From Loktanella fryxellensis (lineage in GTDB: Bacteria > Pseudomonadota > Alphaproteobacteria > Rhodobacterales > Rhodobacteraceae), in the NCBI RefSeq assembly GCF_900110065.1, contig NZ_FOCI01000016.1:1-64000 (forward strand): a stretch of 64,000 nucleotides of DNA, written 5' to 3'. Numbering within the stretch: the stretch's first letter is position 1; the number at the start of each line of letters is the position of its first letter. The position numbers and the translations under genes are program-made. The notes under the pieces were generated by a model. It had not been told where the DNA came from and made no database searches. It saw only the letters and a program-made list of their open reading frames with translations. Below, piece by piece: positions 38,991-47,418 of this stretch.

Positions 38991-39040
38991 CTGGACGGGT
39001 TATGATCTGATGCGGCGGGGTGCGAACCCCGCCGCAGCAG

Positions 39041-40144
39041 TCAGCCGACGTGGAACAGCGACGCGAAGAGGCGCGGGTCGAGCGATTGCGCGGCGAAGGT
39101 CGGCCCTTCGGTCAGCACCGACACGGCGTCGTGGCTGTGCAGGCTTTCCTGATGGCTGGCGATCACGCGGAAGTCGCCGATCCGGGGGTCGAGCTGCAGC
39201 TGTTCCGTGAACAGGCGCGCCGCATCCTCGACGAAGATCGGGTTGGCGGCGTTGAGTTCGGCGAACGCCTGCTCGTCCTCGCGTTTCACCATGACCTGCG
39301 TTTCAGTCGGCACCGCCGCGCGGGCCATGTCGATCAGGTCCTCGAACCACGTCACCGGCTGGCCGGGTTCCAGTGCCACCGAGATGCGCGCCACCGACCG
39401 CTGCGAATGCGGCGTGGCGAGCTGGCCGCGGAACTGGCGGGCGTGTTCCGACAGTTCCAGCGAACACGGGCAGGTGCTGGAATAGACGTAGTCGAGGTGC
39501 ACGATCTTGCGGCGCACACCGCCCTGTTCCACCAGTTCCAGCGCGATATCGTAATATTGGTAACCCTGCAGGCCGGACCGCAGGCTTTGCACCTTCATCG
39601 GAAAGCTGAAGCGCATCTGGATGCGGGCGTCGAAGCTGTCGAGGTCGGTCTTGTAGGCATCCAGCGCGCGTTCGATCACGTCGAAGCTGAACGTTTCCTC
39701 GGCATGGGCGTAGAATGTCCGCATGATGCGGGACATGTTGATGCCCTTCTTCTCAGCCTCCAGCGACACGGTGCCTGTGACGCTGGTTTCCAGCGTCAGG
39801 TCACCGTTGTCGCGGGTGTGGAACCGGATCGGCAGCCGGAAGTTGGAAATCCCGACGTGCTGGATCTGTTGCTGCGCGCCGCGGATCAGGCTGCTGGGGC
39901 CGTTCTGCAGATCGGGCATGGATGCCTTGTAGGCCGCATCGACGGCGAAATCCTCGGGGTAGGCGCGTGCGAGTGCGGGATAGTCGGGGACGGCCCGACC
40001 GGGGATCAGACGACCCACCAGCGGGTCGAGCGTGGTGATCTCGTCTGCTGTGGCCGTATCGGCCCAACGCCGCAACAGGCTCAGCGCGGCTTCGGCTTCG
40101 GCCCGGCTGGGATGCCGGTCCATGTCACGAGAATGGTGGTTCAT
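39041..40144 (-). CDS. folE2: GTP cyclohydrolase FolE2 (type IB)
   Basis: Makes dihydroneopterin triphosphate from GTP, the first step of folate synthesis, using a tunnelling fold unlike FolE (type IA). The 367-residue protein has the metal-binding cysteine block YSSTCPCSLELSEH, the conserved VGISNFRLPI and a late SHQESLHSHDA. The type IB enzyme works with several metals and in many bacteria is induced on zinc starvation. Here no Zur box was identified. The ATG at 40144 has GAGGGGG upstream and is preferred to 40195. folB and folP lie 11 kb away. Confidence 0.94.
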   Translation of the reverse strand: MNHHSRDMDRHPSRAEAEAALSLLRRWADTATADEITTLDPLVGRLIPGRAVPDYPALARAYPEDFAVDAAYKASMPDLQNGPSSLIRGAQQQIQHVGISNFRLPIRFHTRDNGDLTLETSVTGTVSLEAEKKGINMSRIMRTFYAHAEETFSFDVIERALDAYKTDLDSFDARIQMRFSFPMKVQSLRSGLQGYQYYDIALELVEQGGVRRKIVHLDYVYSSTCPCSLELSEHARQFRGQLATPHSQRSVARISVALEPGQPVTWFEDLIDMARAAVPTETQVMVKREDEQAFAELNAANPIFVEDAARLFTEQLQLDPRIGDFRVIASHQESLHSHDAVSVLTEGPTFAAQSLDPRLFASLFHVG

Positions 40145-40181
40145 GGCGATAGCCCCCTCAGGCAGTTCCGAAGGTGGTAGA

Positions 40182-40241
40182 TGGGGTGCGGCCACCGGGT
40201 TTCAATTCCACTGACATGGATCAACAAAATGTCGCACCCCA
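40182..40241. promoter_or_regulatory. Long-looped inverted repeat between metZ and folE2
   Basis: A perfect 9-bp inverted repeat TGGGGTGCG/CGCACCCCA (40182-40190 and 40233-40241) with a 42-nt loop fills the 127-base gap upstream of folE2. It may be a regulatory site or a weak transcript end for metZ. Confidence 0.3.
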
Positions 40242-40271
40242 CAGCACGGCCTGCTGCGGCGTGCGTCGCGA

Positions 40272-41447
40272 TCACGCCTGATCGAGCGCCTGCTTGAGGT
40301 CCGCCAGCAGATCGTCCGCATCCTCCAGCCCGACCGACAGGCGGATGAGACCGGGGGTGATCCCCAGATGCGCCTTCTGATCCGCAGGCAGGCGCTGGTG
40401 CGTGGTCGAGGCGGGCGGCGTGGCAATGGATTTCGCATCGCCGAGGTTATTGGAGATCAGAAAGATCCCGAGCGCGTTGAGCATCCGGAACGACGCCTCC
40501 TGAGAGCCGGTGTCGATCGCCAACACGGTGCCGCCGACGCCCATCTGCGCCACGCAGAGGTCATGCTGCGGGTGGCTGGGCAGGCCCGGATAGATCACGC
40601 GCGTCAGCTTCGGGTGCCCCTCCAGCGCGCTTGCGATGTGCAACGCACTTGCCGCCTGCGCGCGCACGCGCAGGTCCATGTGTTCCAGCCCCTTGACCAG
40701 CATCCACGCGGTGAAGGGCGACATGCTGCCGCCGGTATGCTTCATGTAGGGTTCGACCGTGCCCCGGATGAATGCCTTGGACCCCAGGATCACGCCGGCC
40801 AGTGCCCGCCCCTGCCCGTCGATGTGCTTGGTCGCGGAATAGATCACCACGTCGGCACCCAGTTCGAACGCGCGCGAATAGACTGGCGTGGCGAACACGT
40901 TGTCCACCATCACGAGCGCCCCCTGCGCGTGCGCCAGCGCCGCGATGCCGGCGATGTCGGCCACCTCCAGCGCGGGGTTCGAGATGGACTCGAAGAACGC
41001 CACCTTCGTATCGGGGCGCAGCGCCGCGCGCCACTGGTCCAGATCGGTGCCGTCGACGAAGGTCACCTCGACGCCGTAGCGGGTCAGCACCTCCTCCAGC
41101 ACGTAAAGACACGACCCGAAGAGCGCGCGTGCGCTGACCACGTGATCGCCGGCCTTCAGCACGGCCATCAGCGCGCCGGACACGGCGGCCATGCCCGAGG
41201 CGGTGGCGAAGGCATCCTCGGCCCCTTCGATGGCGGCGATGCGATCCTCGAACATGGCAGTCGTGGGGTTGCCGTAGCGGGCGTAGATGAACTCGTCAGG
41301 CCCCGCCTTGACGAAGCGGGCCTGCGCATCCTCGGCCGTGTCATAGACGAAGCCCTGCGTCAGGAAGATCGCCTCGGAGACTTCGTTGTACTGGCTGCGG
41401 CGGGTGCCGGCGTGCACGGCCTTGGTACGCTTGTTCCATGTCGTCAT
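40272..41447 (-). CDS. metZ: O-succinylhomoserine sulfhydrylase
   Basis: Direct sulfhydrylation enzyme that makes homocysteine from O-succinylhomoserine and sulfide, for methionine. The 391-residue protein is of the Cys/Met-metabolism PLP family. The cofactor lysine is K207 in IYSATKHIDGQGRALAG, and YARYGNPT is at residues 55-62. The ATG at 41447 follows AAAGGACACC; the longer frame to 41489 runs into the terminator. A SAM-II riboswitch and attenuator precede it, so expression should fall when SAM is plentiful. Confidence 0.93.
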   Translation of the reverse strand: MTTWNKRTKAVHAGTRRSQYNEVSEAIFLTQGFVYDTAEDAQARFVKAGPDEFIYARYGNPTTAMFEDRIAAIEGAEDAFATASGMAAVSGALMAVLKAGDHVVSARALFGSCLYVLEEVLTRYGVEVTFVDGTDLDQWRAALRPDTKVAFFESISNPALEVADIAGIAALAHAQGALVMVDNVFATPVYSRAFELGADVVIYSATKHIDGQGRALAGVILGSKAFIRGTVEPYMKHTGGSMSPFTAWMLVKGLEHMDLRVRAQAASALHIASALEGHPKLTRVIYPGLPSHPQHDLCVAQMGVGGTVLAIDTGSQEASFRMLNALGIFLISNNLGDAKSIATPPASTTHQRLPADQKAHLGITPGLIRLSVGLEDADDLLADLKQALDQA

Positions 41448-41470
41448 GGCGGTGTCCTTTCGGGACAAAG

Positions 41471-41510
41471 AAAAACCCCGATACCGCACGGGTATCGGGG
41501 CGTATCCCCG
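41471..41510 (-). terminator. Attenuator of metZ: terminator and competing hairpin
   Basis: On the minus strand a 10-bp stem CCCCGATACC/GGTATCGGGG (41500-41491 and 41485-41476) with a 5-nt loop runs into TTTTT (41475-41471), a textbook intrinsic terminator 30 bases before metZ. An alternative hairpin CGGGG/CCCCG (41510-41506 with 41500-41496) uses the same CCCCG arm, so the two cannot form together. Confidence 0.85.
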
Positions 41511-41513
41511 TCA

Positions 41514-41568
41514 CCCTTTTAGCGGTTTGTTTAACGTGGCCCGCAATCCGGCATCAAAGCACCACGGA
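41514..41568 (-). ncRNA. SAM-II riboswitch aptamer
   Basis: On the minus strand the leader of metZ carries the SAM-II hallmarks in order. They are CCGTGGTG, then GGATTGCGGGCCACGTTAAA with CCACG pairing back to CGTGG, then ACAAACCGCTAAAAGGG. SAM-II (metA motif) riboswitches form an H-type pseudoknot around S-adenosylmethionine and are common before metA/metZ in alphaproteobacteria. Just after the first stem arm it reads GCTTTGA where I remember GATTTGA, a possible deviation. A terminator follows at once, suggesting transcriptional control. Confidence 0.9.
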
Positions 41569-41610
41569 TCGTGTCTAGGCGCAGGCGCGCCGTGCGTCAA
41601 GCGAGGCCCC

Positions 41611-42222
41611 TCAGGGCTGTGGCGCGTCGTCCTGTTCGATCATATGGGCGTTCAGCACGCCCATCTGGCTGACGAAGAACACCATCATCAGCACCGGAAA
41701 TCCGAAGGTTTCGATCTTGACCCACAGGTCGGTCGATTGCGTGCGCCAGACCACCTCGTTCAGCAGCGCCATGAAGGCGAGGAACAGGGTTATCCGCCGG
41801 GTCAGGATCATCCAGCCGCTGCGCCGCATGGGCAGCACCTCGCCCATCACCCATTCCAGCCAAGACCGGCCCTGCAGCAACCCCAGCGCCAGCACCGCCG
41901 CCAGCGCGCCATAGACGATCGTGGTCTTCATCTTGAAGAACCGCTCGTCGTTGAAATAGGCGGTCAATCCGCCGAAGAAGATCACCATGAAGGCGGTGAA
42001 GACCTGAATCCGCGACAGTTGCCGGGTCAGCGCCCACAGGATGCCCATGGCTGCAAGCAGGATCGGCACGAACACCAGCGTGGCCACGATGAAGCCGGAA
42101 TACTCCACCCCGCCAAGGATATAGGTGTTGTCCTTGATGCGGGTATAGACAATGAAGAACAGGATCGTCGGACCCAGTTCGAGGATCTGCTTCAGGATCG
42201 GATTGATGGTGCGTGCAGCCAT
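41611..42222 (-). CDS. ispZ: Inner membrane septation protein A (YciB/IspZ)
   Basis: A 203-residue protein with about five membrane helices of the YciB/IspZ family, linked to cell-envelope integrity and septation. The N-terminal LKQILELGPTILFFIVY and the central LGLLQGRSWLEWVMGEVLPM are characteristic, as is the terminal VLNAHMIEQ. GAGGAGGG precedes the ATG at 42222. It lies 45 bases after ftsY, an order I recall in Rhodobacteraceae. Its exact role is unsettled in any organism. Confidence 0.92.
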   Translation of the reverse strand: MAARTINPILKQILELGPTILFFIVYTRIKDNTYILGGVEYSGFIVATLVFVPILLAAMGILWALTRQLSRIQVFTAFMVIFFGGLTAYFNDERFFKMKTTIVYGALAAVLALGLLQGRSWLEWVMGEVLPMRRSGWMILTRRITLFLAFMALLNEVVWRTQSTDLWVKIETFGFPVLMMVFFVSQMGVLNAHMIEQDDAPQP

Positions 42223-42267
42223 GGACGGCCCTCCTCGTGACAATGCGGTACGGCGGCAGTTGGGGGT

Positions 42268-43302
42268 TCAGTCGCCCAATCCGACCAGCGCGCGGGCGAA
42301 ATCCTCGGGATCGAAGGGGGCGAGGTCGTCGATCTGCTCGCCCACGCCGATGGCATGGATCGGCAGGCCGAACTTGTCCGCAAGCGCCACCAGCACGCCG
42401 CCCTTGGCGGTGCCGTCGAGCTTGGTCATCACAAGGCCAGAGACGTCGGCCAACTCCTGAAACACCTTGACCTGTTGCAGGGCGTTCTGCCCGGTCGTCG
42501 CGTCCAGCACCAGCAGCGTGTTGTGCGGCGCGTCCGGGTCCTTCTTGCGGATCACGCGGACGATCTTGGACAGCTCCTCCATCAGGTCGCTGCGATTCTG
42601 CAACCGCCCCGCGGTGTCGATCAAGAGCAGGTCCGCGCCGTCGGCCTGCGCGCGGGTCATTGCGTCCCACGCGAGGCTGGCCGGGTCGGACCCCTGCGCC
42701 GCCGTCATCACCGGCACACCGGCGCGGTCACCCCAGACCTGCAACTGTTCGACTGCCGCCGCGCGGAAAGTGTCACCGGCGGCGATCACAACGGACTTGC
42801 CTGCGGCGCGGAACTGGCTGGCGAGCTTGCCGATGGTCGTGGTCTTGCCCGATCCGTTCACGCCGACGACCAGCACCACCTGTGGCTTCTGATTGTATAG
42901 CGGCATGGGACGCGCGACCGGGTCCATGATCCGGGCCACTTCCGTCGCCAGCAACTGCTTGATCTCGTCCACCGACAACCGCTTGCCCAGTCGCCCCTCG
43001 ACCATGTTGGCGGTCACGCGCAGGGCGGTCTCCACCCCCATGTCGGCGGCGATCAGCAACTCCTCCAGCTGTTCGACCATCGCATCGTCCAGCGTGCGGC
43101 GCGCGACCTCTGGCGTATCTGCGGCGAACATGCGGTTCAGGATCCCTGCGCGCGGCGCGGCCGTCGGGGGCGTGACGGGGGCCGGGTTCGGCGCGGGCAC
43201 GACCGGCTGCGGTGCCGCCTCAGCCACGATGGCATCGAGACCTGCGTCCAGTTGCGACGACGACCGGAACATCCGGTCCTTCAGCTTCTTGAAAAATGCC
43301 AT
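42268..43302 (-). CDS. ftsY: Signal recognition particle receptor FtsY
   Basis: SRP GTPase receptor that delivers ribosome-nascent chain complexes to the translocon at the membrane. The 344-residue protein has a short variable Ala/Pro-rich N-terminus, an N domain, and a G domain. The G domain has GVNGSGKTTTIGKLA (about residues 128-142), DTFRAAAVEQL, DTAGRLQN and the specificity motif TKLDGTAKGG. The acidic A domain of E. coli FtsY is essentially absent. It leads the ftsY-ispZ pair. Confidence 0.96.
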   Translation of the reverse strand: MAFFKKLKDRMFRSSSQLDAGLDAIVAEAAPQPVVPAPNPAPVTPPTAAPRAGILNRMFAADTPEVARRTLDDAMVEQLEELLIAADMGVETALRVTANMVEGRLGKRLSVDEIKQLLATEVARIMDPVARPMPLYNQKPQVVLVVGVNGSGKTTTIGKLASQFRAAGKSVVIAAGDTFRAAAVEQLQVWGDRAGVPVMTAAQGSDPASLAWDAMTRAQADGADLLLIDTAGRLQNRSDLMEELSKIVRVIRKKDPDAPHNTLLVLDATTGQNALQQVKVFQELADVSGLVMTKLDGTAKGGVLVALADKFGLPIHAIGVGEQIDDLAPFDPEDFARALVGLGD

Positions 43303-43408
43303 GTCGCCGTCCTGTATTCCGCGTCAACCCTAGCTAATCGCTGGCCCGCCCAAAGGAAAGGGCACGGGTGCTTGACGACGCCGCATCCCCTGCGCCAAAG
43401 CTGGCACC

Positions 43409-44290
43409 ATGTGGCGCGCCCTTTGCCTGTTGGTCCTGACGATCCTGCCCGGTGCTGCGCGCGCCCAGGAGGGGACGTCGTGCAGCACCGGCACCCACGG
43501 CCCCGTCCAGTGCATCAGGCCCGCAGAGTTCGCCGTCGACACCTGTCAGGCGATCGCGGCTTTTGCCGCACACAACGCCATCGACCCGCATTTCTTTGCC
43601 CGGCTGATCTGGCAGGAAAGCCGGTTCGACCCCAACGCCCTGTCCCCCGCCAATGCCCGCGGCATCGCCCAGTTCATCGACGGCACAGCCGCCCTGCGCG
43701 GTCTGCGCGACAGCAACAACCCGGCGGAAGCGCTTGAATATGCGGCTGAATACCTTGGCGATCTGATCGACCGCTTCGGCAATCCGGGCCTTGCCGCCGT
43801 GGCCTACAACGGAGGAGAGGCGCGGGCGGCGGGCCTGATCGCCGGCACCGGCGGGCTGGCGCGGGAAACCATCGACTACGTGCGCATCATCACCGGCCTG
43901 CCCGCCGAGGTCTGGCGCGATGCCCCGCCCGACGCCCCCGATTTCCGCCTGCAGGGCGACATGGCGTTCCTGCCCGCCTGCCGCGACATGGCGGTGAACC
44001 GCAGCTACACCGCCTTTACCCCGCCACCGCCGGACTATGCCCCGTGGGGCGTGCAACTGGCCTACGGGCGCACGATGGAGGAGGCGCGGGCCGCCTTTGA
44101 CCGCAGGGCCACGGCGTGCCGCGACACGCTCGCGGATCTGCCGCTCGACCTCATCTTCACCCGCAACCGGGTGTCGGGGCGGGCGGGCTTCTACATGGCG
44201 CGGGTGGGGGCCCAGACGTCGCGCGACGCCAACGGGCTGTGCAACGCGATCCGGGAGCAGGGCTGCACCTGCGCGGTCTATCGCAACTAG
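43409..44290 (+). CDS. Lytic transglycosylase (SLT domain)
   Basis: A 293-residue periplasmic enzyme with a signal peptide ending at ARAQ. The Slt70-type domain spans about residues 45-150, with catalytic Glu70 in IWQESRFDPNALSP, followed by GIAQF and later VAYNGGEARA. It should cleave peptidoglycan to 1,6-anhydro ends. A C-terminal region of about 90 residues with paired cysteines (NGLCNAIREQGCTCAV) resembles a SPOR-like fold only loosely. Divergent from ftsY. Confidence 0.9.
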   Translation: MWRALCLLVLTILPGAARAQEGTSCSTGTHGPVQCIRPAEFAVDTCQAIAAFAAHNAIDPHFFARLIWQESRFDPNALSPANARGIAQFIDGTAALRGLRDSNNPAEALEYAAEYLGDLIDRFGNPGLAAVAYNGGEARAAGLIAGTGGLARETIDYVRIITGLPAEVWRDAPPDAPDFRLQGDMAFLPACRDMAVNRSYTAFTPPPPDYAPWGVQLAYGRTMEEARAAFDRRATACRDTLADLPLDLIFTRNRVSGRAGFYMARVGAQTSRDANGLCNAIREQGCTCAVYRN

Positions 44291-44454
44291 ATCAGCGGCT
44301 TGCACATCGCAGGCTGTCGCATCCAGAAACCCCGCATCAGCAGGGCCGCCCAGCGGCCACGCGCACCTGTGACGAATGGTCGTGGGTCGGTAATTGGCCC
44401 TCAGCCTCACCGTGCAAGGTGTTAGATAGGTCGCGAATCGTCAGGTCGTCCGCC

Positions 44455-45492
44455 ATGTTCAACGCCATCCTCTTCCCGCTCGTGACCCTTGCGCCACTGC
44501 CGCTGATTGCGCTGGCGGCGGTGCAGGGTGGCGCGTGGGTCGCCCTTGCGCTGGCCTGGATGACCCTGCTGACCTATCTGCTGGACCAGTTCGTGGCCAT
44601 CGCCACCCCCACCGACGCCGACGCCGATCCGGAGATGGAGTTTCCGGCCGCCGATCTGCTGTGCACCGTACTGGCATTGGGGCATTTCGCCCTGTTGGCG
44701 CTGGTCGTGCTGTCGGTGGGCCGTGGGGGCCATGGGCTGGCGGCGGACGTGGGCGTGATCGTGGCCGCCGGGCTGTGGCTCGGTCAGGTCAGCAATTCGA
44801 ACGCGCACGAGCTGATCCACCGCGGGGCACGTCCCCTGCACCGGCTGGGCAATTGGGTGTTCATTTCGCTGCTCTACGGTCACCACACCTCGGCCCATGT
44901 GCTGATCCATCACAGGCTGGTCGCGACCCCAGACGACCCCGCCACCGCGCGCGCCGGCGAAGGGTTCTATGGCTATGCCCTGCGCGCGTGGACCGGCGCC
45001 TTCCGTCAGGGTTATGCCGCCGAGGTCGCGCGACTGGCCCGGGTGGGTCGCAGCCCGTGGCACAACCCCTATGTCATCTACGTGGCCGGCGGCCTGGTGT
45101 TCTGCGCCGGGGCCGTCGCCATCGGCGGGGCGCGGGGACTGGCCGCCTACTTGGCGCTGGCGGCCTATGCGCAGGTGCAACTGCTGCTGTCGGATTACGT
45201 GCAGCATTACGGCCTGATGCGAAGGCTAGGGCCAGAGGGCAAGCCGGAGCCGGTCGGCCCGCGTCACAGCTGGAATGCGCCGCACTGGTTTTCCGCAGCA
45301 CTGATGTTGAACGCCCCGCGCCATGCGGACCATCACGCCCATCCCGGTCGTCCGTTTCCCGCCCTGCGCGACGATCCCGCAGGGCCGATGCTGCCACGGT
45401 CGCTGCCCGCCATGGCAACCCTCGCGCTGGTCCCGCCCCTGTGGCGGCGCGTGATGGACCGCCGCCTGCGCCACTGGACGAGACCCGCGTGA
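44455..45492 (+). CDS. alkB: AlkB-like alkane 1-monooxygenase
   Basis: A 345-residue membrane di-iron hydroxylase. All histidine boxes are present: H118-ELI-H122, H143-H-x3-H148-x3-H152-H, and H290-x2-H293-H, plus the alkane-hydroxylase motif QHYGL at 250-254. About six membrane helices are visible. AlkB inserts oxygen at the terminal carbon of alkanes using electrons from rubredoxin. This protein is shorter than typical AlkB (about 400) and no rubredoxin gene is near, so the substrate could be another lipid. The following small gene overlaps it by four bases. Confidence 0.85.
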   Translation: MFNAILFPLVTLAPLPLIALAAVQGGAWVALALAWMTLLTYLLDQFVAIATPTDADADPEMEFPAADLLCTVLALGHFALLALVVLSVGRGGHGLAADVGVIVAAGLWLGQVSNSNAHELIHRGARPLHRLGNWVFISLLYGHHTSAHVLIHHRLVATPDDPATARAGEGFYGYALRAWTGAFRQGYAAEVARLARVGRSPWHNPYVIYVAGGLVFCAGAVAIGGARGLAAYLALAAYAQVQLLLSDYVQHYGLMRRLGPEGKPEPVGPRHSWNAPHWFSAALMLNAPRHADHHAHPGRPFPALRDDPAGPMLPRSLPAMATLALVPPLWRRVMDRRLRHWTRPA

Positions 45493-45869
45493 TCCGTGTG
45501 CTGGCCCTGATCCTGTGGGCGGCACCCGCGATGGCCGAACCGCTGGATGCTGCGGCGTTCGCGGCCTATGTCACGGGTCGCACGCTTGTGTTCGCCGCCC
45601 GGGACGGCAGCGTGGCCGGGGTCGAAGCCTATGGCCCCGACCGCAGCGTGACATGGTCGAGCGTCCCGGGGCAGTGCCAGCAGGGCCGCTGGTTCGCGCA
45701 GGGCGGCCAGATCTGCTTTGCCTACGACGGCGATCCACTGCCGAAATGCTGGGTCGTCAGCCGCACCGCCGGCGGCCTGCAGGCGGTCTCTACCGGCGGC
45801 ACGATGCTGGTCGAGGCGCAGGAGGCCGATACGCCACTCGTTTGTCCCAGCCCGGACCTGCTGTCCTGA
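45489..45869 (+). CDS. Small secreted protein coupled to the AlkB-like gene
   Basis: A 126-residue protein with signal peptide IRVLALILWAAPAMAEP. The mature part has AAYVTGRTLVFAARDGS, GVEAYGPDRSVTW and cysteines in GQCQQGRW, QICFAYDG, PKCWVV and LVCPSP, which may form two disulfides. I do not recognise a named family. The GTG start overlaps the upstream TGA (GTGA), so it is translated with the AlkB-like hydroxylase. A link to its periplasmic side is only inference. Confidence 0.7.
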   Translation: MIRVLALILWAAPAMAEPLDAAAFAAYVTGRTLVFAARDGSVAGVEAYGPDRSVTWSSVPGQCQQGRWFAQGGQICFAYDGDPLPKCWVVSRTAGGLQAVSTGGTMLVEAQEADTPLVCPSPDLLS

Positions 45870-45872
45870 CCC

Positions 45873-47348
45873 CTAGGCCTTGATCGGCGCCACCGGCACG
45901 CGCCCGTCCGCGAACTCGATCTCGACGCGGGTGGCGTGCCGCACCGCATCCACCCCGGTCGCCAACTGCCCATCCGCGCGCACCACGGCATAGCCGCGCC
46001 GCAGCGTCTCTCGGTAGCCGAGCGTTTCGCGCAGACGGTCGAGCGCATCGAGACGGTTGCGCTGCCGCTCGATATTGGCGTTCGCCCGGTCGGACAGCCG
46101 CTGTACGCGGACCTGCAAGCGTTCGCGCGCGCGCCCCAGATCGGGCGGCGCCACCCGCAGGGTTCCCAGTTTGACCTGCGCCTCGGCCAGCCGCCGCGCC
46201 AGCGCCGGGTCCAGACGCTGCGCCAGACCGTCCAGACGCCGCCGCTGTTCCGCAAGCCCGCGGTGCAGCAGGCCGGGTCGCAGCGCCGCATCCGCCAGCC
46301 GCACGCGGCTGCGCCCCGTCGCCGCCGTCAGGGCGGCGGGCAACCGCTCGCCCAGATAGTCCAACCGCTGCCGTGGCCCCTGCAAAAGCGCATCCTTTTG
46401 CGGCAAGGCGCGGCTCAGGTCGCGGACCCGCTGCTGGCGCAGCGTGACCGCCTGCGCCACGGCGCGGCGCAACCGCCCGCCCTGCGCATCCAGCGTCGCG
46501 AACAGATCCAGCCGCACCGGCACCGCCATTTCCGCCGCCGCCGTGGGCGTGGGCGCGCGCCGGTCGGCCACGTAGTCGATCAGCGTCGTGTCCGTCTCGT
46601 GCCCCACGGCGGATATCAGCGGGATGCGGCTGGCAAAGACAGCGCGCGCCACGATCTCTTCGTTGAAACCCCACAGATCCTCGATCGACCCGCCGCCGCG
46701 CGCGACGATCAGCAGGTCCGGGCGCGGCAACGCGCCACCCGGCGTCATCGCGTTGAACCCGCGAATCGCCGCCGCCACTTCTGTCGCACAGCGCGCACCC
46801 TGCACGGCGACGGGCCACACCAGCACCTTGCGCGGGAACCGATCGCGCAGGCGGTGCAGGATGTCGCGGATCACCGCGCCGGTGGGCGAGGTGACGACGC
46901 CGATCACCTCTGGCAGAAACGGCAGCGGCTGCTTTCGCGCGCTGTCGAACAGTCCTTCGGCCTGCAACTGCGCCTTGCGCTTTTCCAGCATCGCCATCAG
47001 GGCACCGGCCCCTGCGGGGGCGATGTCGTCGATGATGATCTGATACTTCGACTGGCCGGGGAAGGTCGTCAGCTTGCCTGTCGCCACGACCTCCATCCCC
47101 TCCTCCGGCAGTTGCGGCAACGCGTCCGCCCGCCCCTTCCAGATGATGCCGGAGATCACGGCGCGGTCGTCCTTCAGGTCCAGATACATGTGCCCGGACT
47201 TGGGACGCATGACGCGACCGACCTCGCCACGGATGCGGACATGACCGAACTCGCCCTCGATCACCGCCTTGATCGCACCGGCGATCTCGCTGACCGTGAA
47301 CTCCGGCCCATTGCTGGCCGGTGTGGTGGCGTGTTCGAACAGGTCCAT
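45873..47348 (-). CDS. xseA: Exodeoxyribonuclease VII large subunit
   Basis: Large subunit of the ATP-independent single-strand exonuclease VII; the small subunit xseB is not in the window. The 491-residue protein has an N-terminal OB fold (EFTVSEIAGAIKAVIEG, HMYLDLKDD) and the catalytic domain with GVVTSPTGAVIRDIL, ARGGGSIEDLWGFNEE and SAVGHETDTTLIDYVADRRAPTP... region. A long coiled-coil arm follows. The ATG at 47348 is the family start; the frame to 47735 is a shadow of purD. Divergent from purD by 70 bases. Confidence 0.95.
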   Translation of the reverse strand: MDLFEHATTPASNGPEFTVSEIAGAIKAVIEGEFGHVRIRGEVGRVMRPKSGHMYLDLKDDRAVISGIIWKGRADALPQLPEEGMEVVATGKLTTFPGQSKYQIIIDDIAPAGAGALMAMLEKRKAQLQAEGLFDSARKQPLPFLPEVIGVVTSPTGAVIRDILHRLRDRFPRKVLVWPVAVQGARCATEVAAAIRGFNAMTPGGALPRPDLLIVARGGGSIEDLWGFNEEIVARAVFASRIPLISAVGHETDTTLIDYVADRRAPTPTAAAEMAVPVRLDLFATLDAQGGRLRRAVAQAVTLRQQRVRDLSRALPQKDALLQGPRQRLDYLGERLPAALTAATGRSRVRLADAALRPGLLHRGLAEQRRRLDGLAQRLDPALARRLAEAQVKLGTLRVAPPDLGRARERLQVRVQRLSDRANANIERQRNRLDALDRLRETLGYRETLRRGYAVVRADGQLATGVDAVRHATRVEIEFADGRVPVAPIKA

Positions 47349-47418
47349 CGCGGTGCCCTTGTGATGTGCGCATCCGCACCCTAGAACACGCGCCATCTGG
47401 GGCCAAGCGGAGAGCGGC

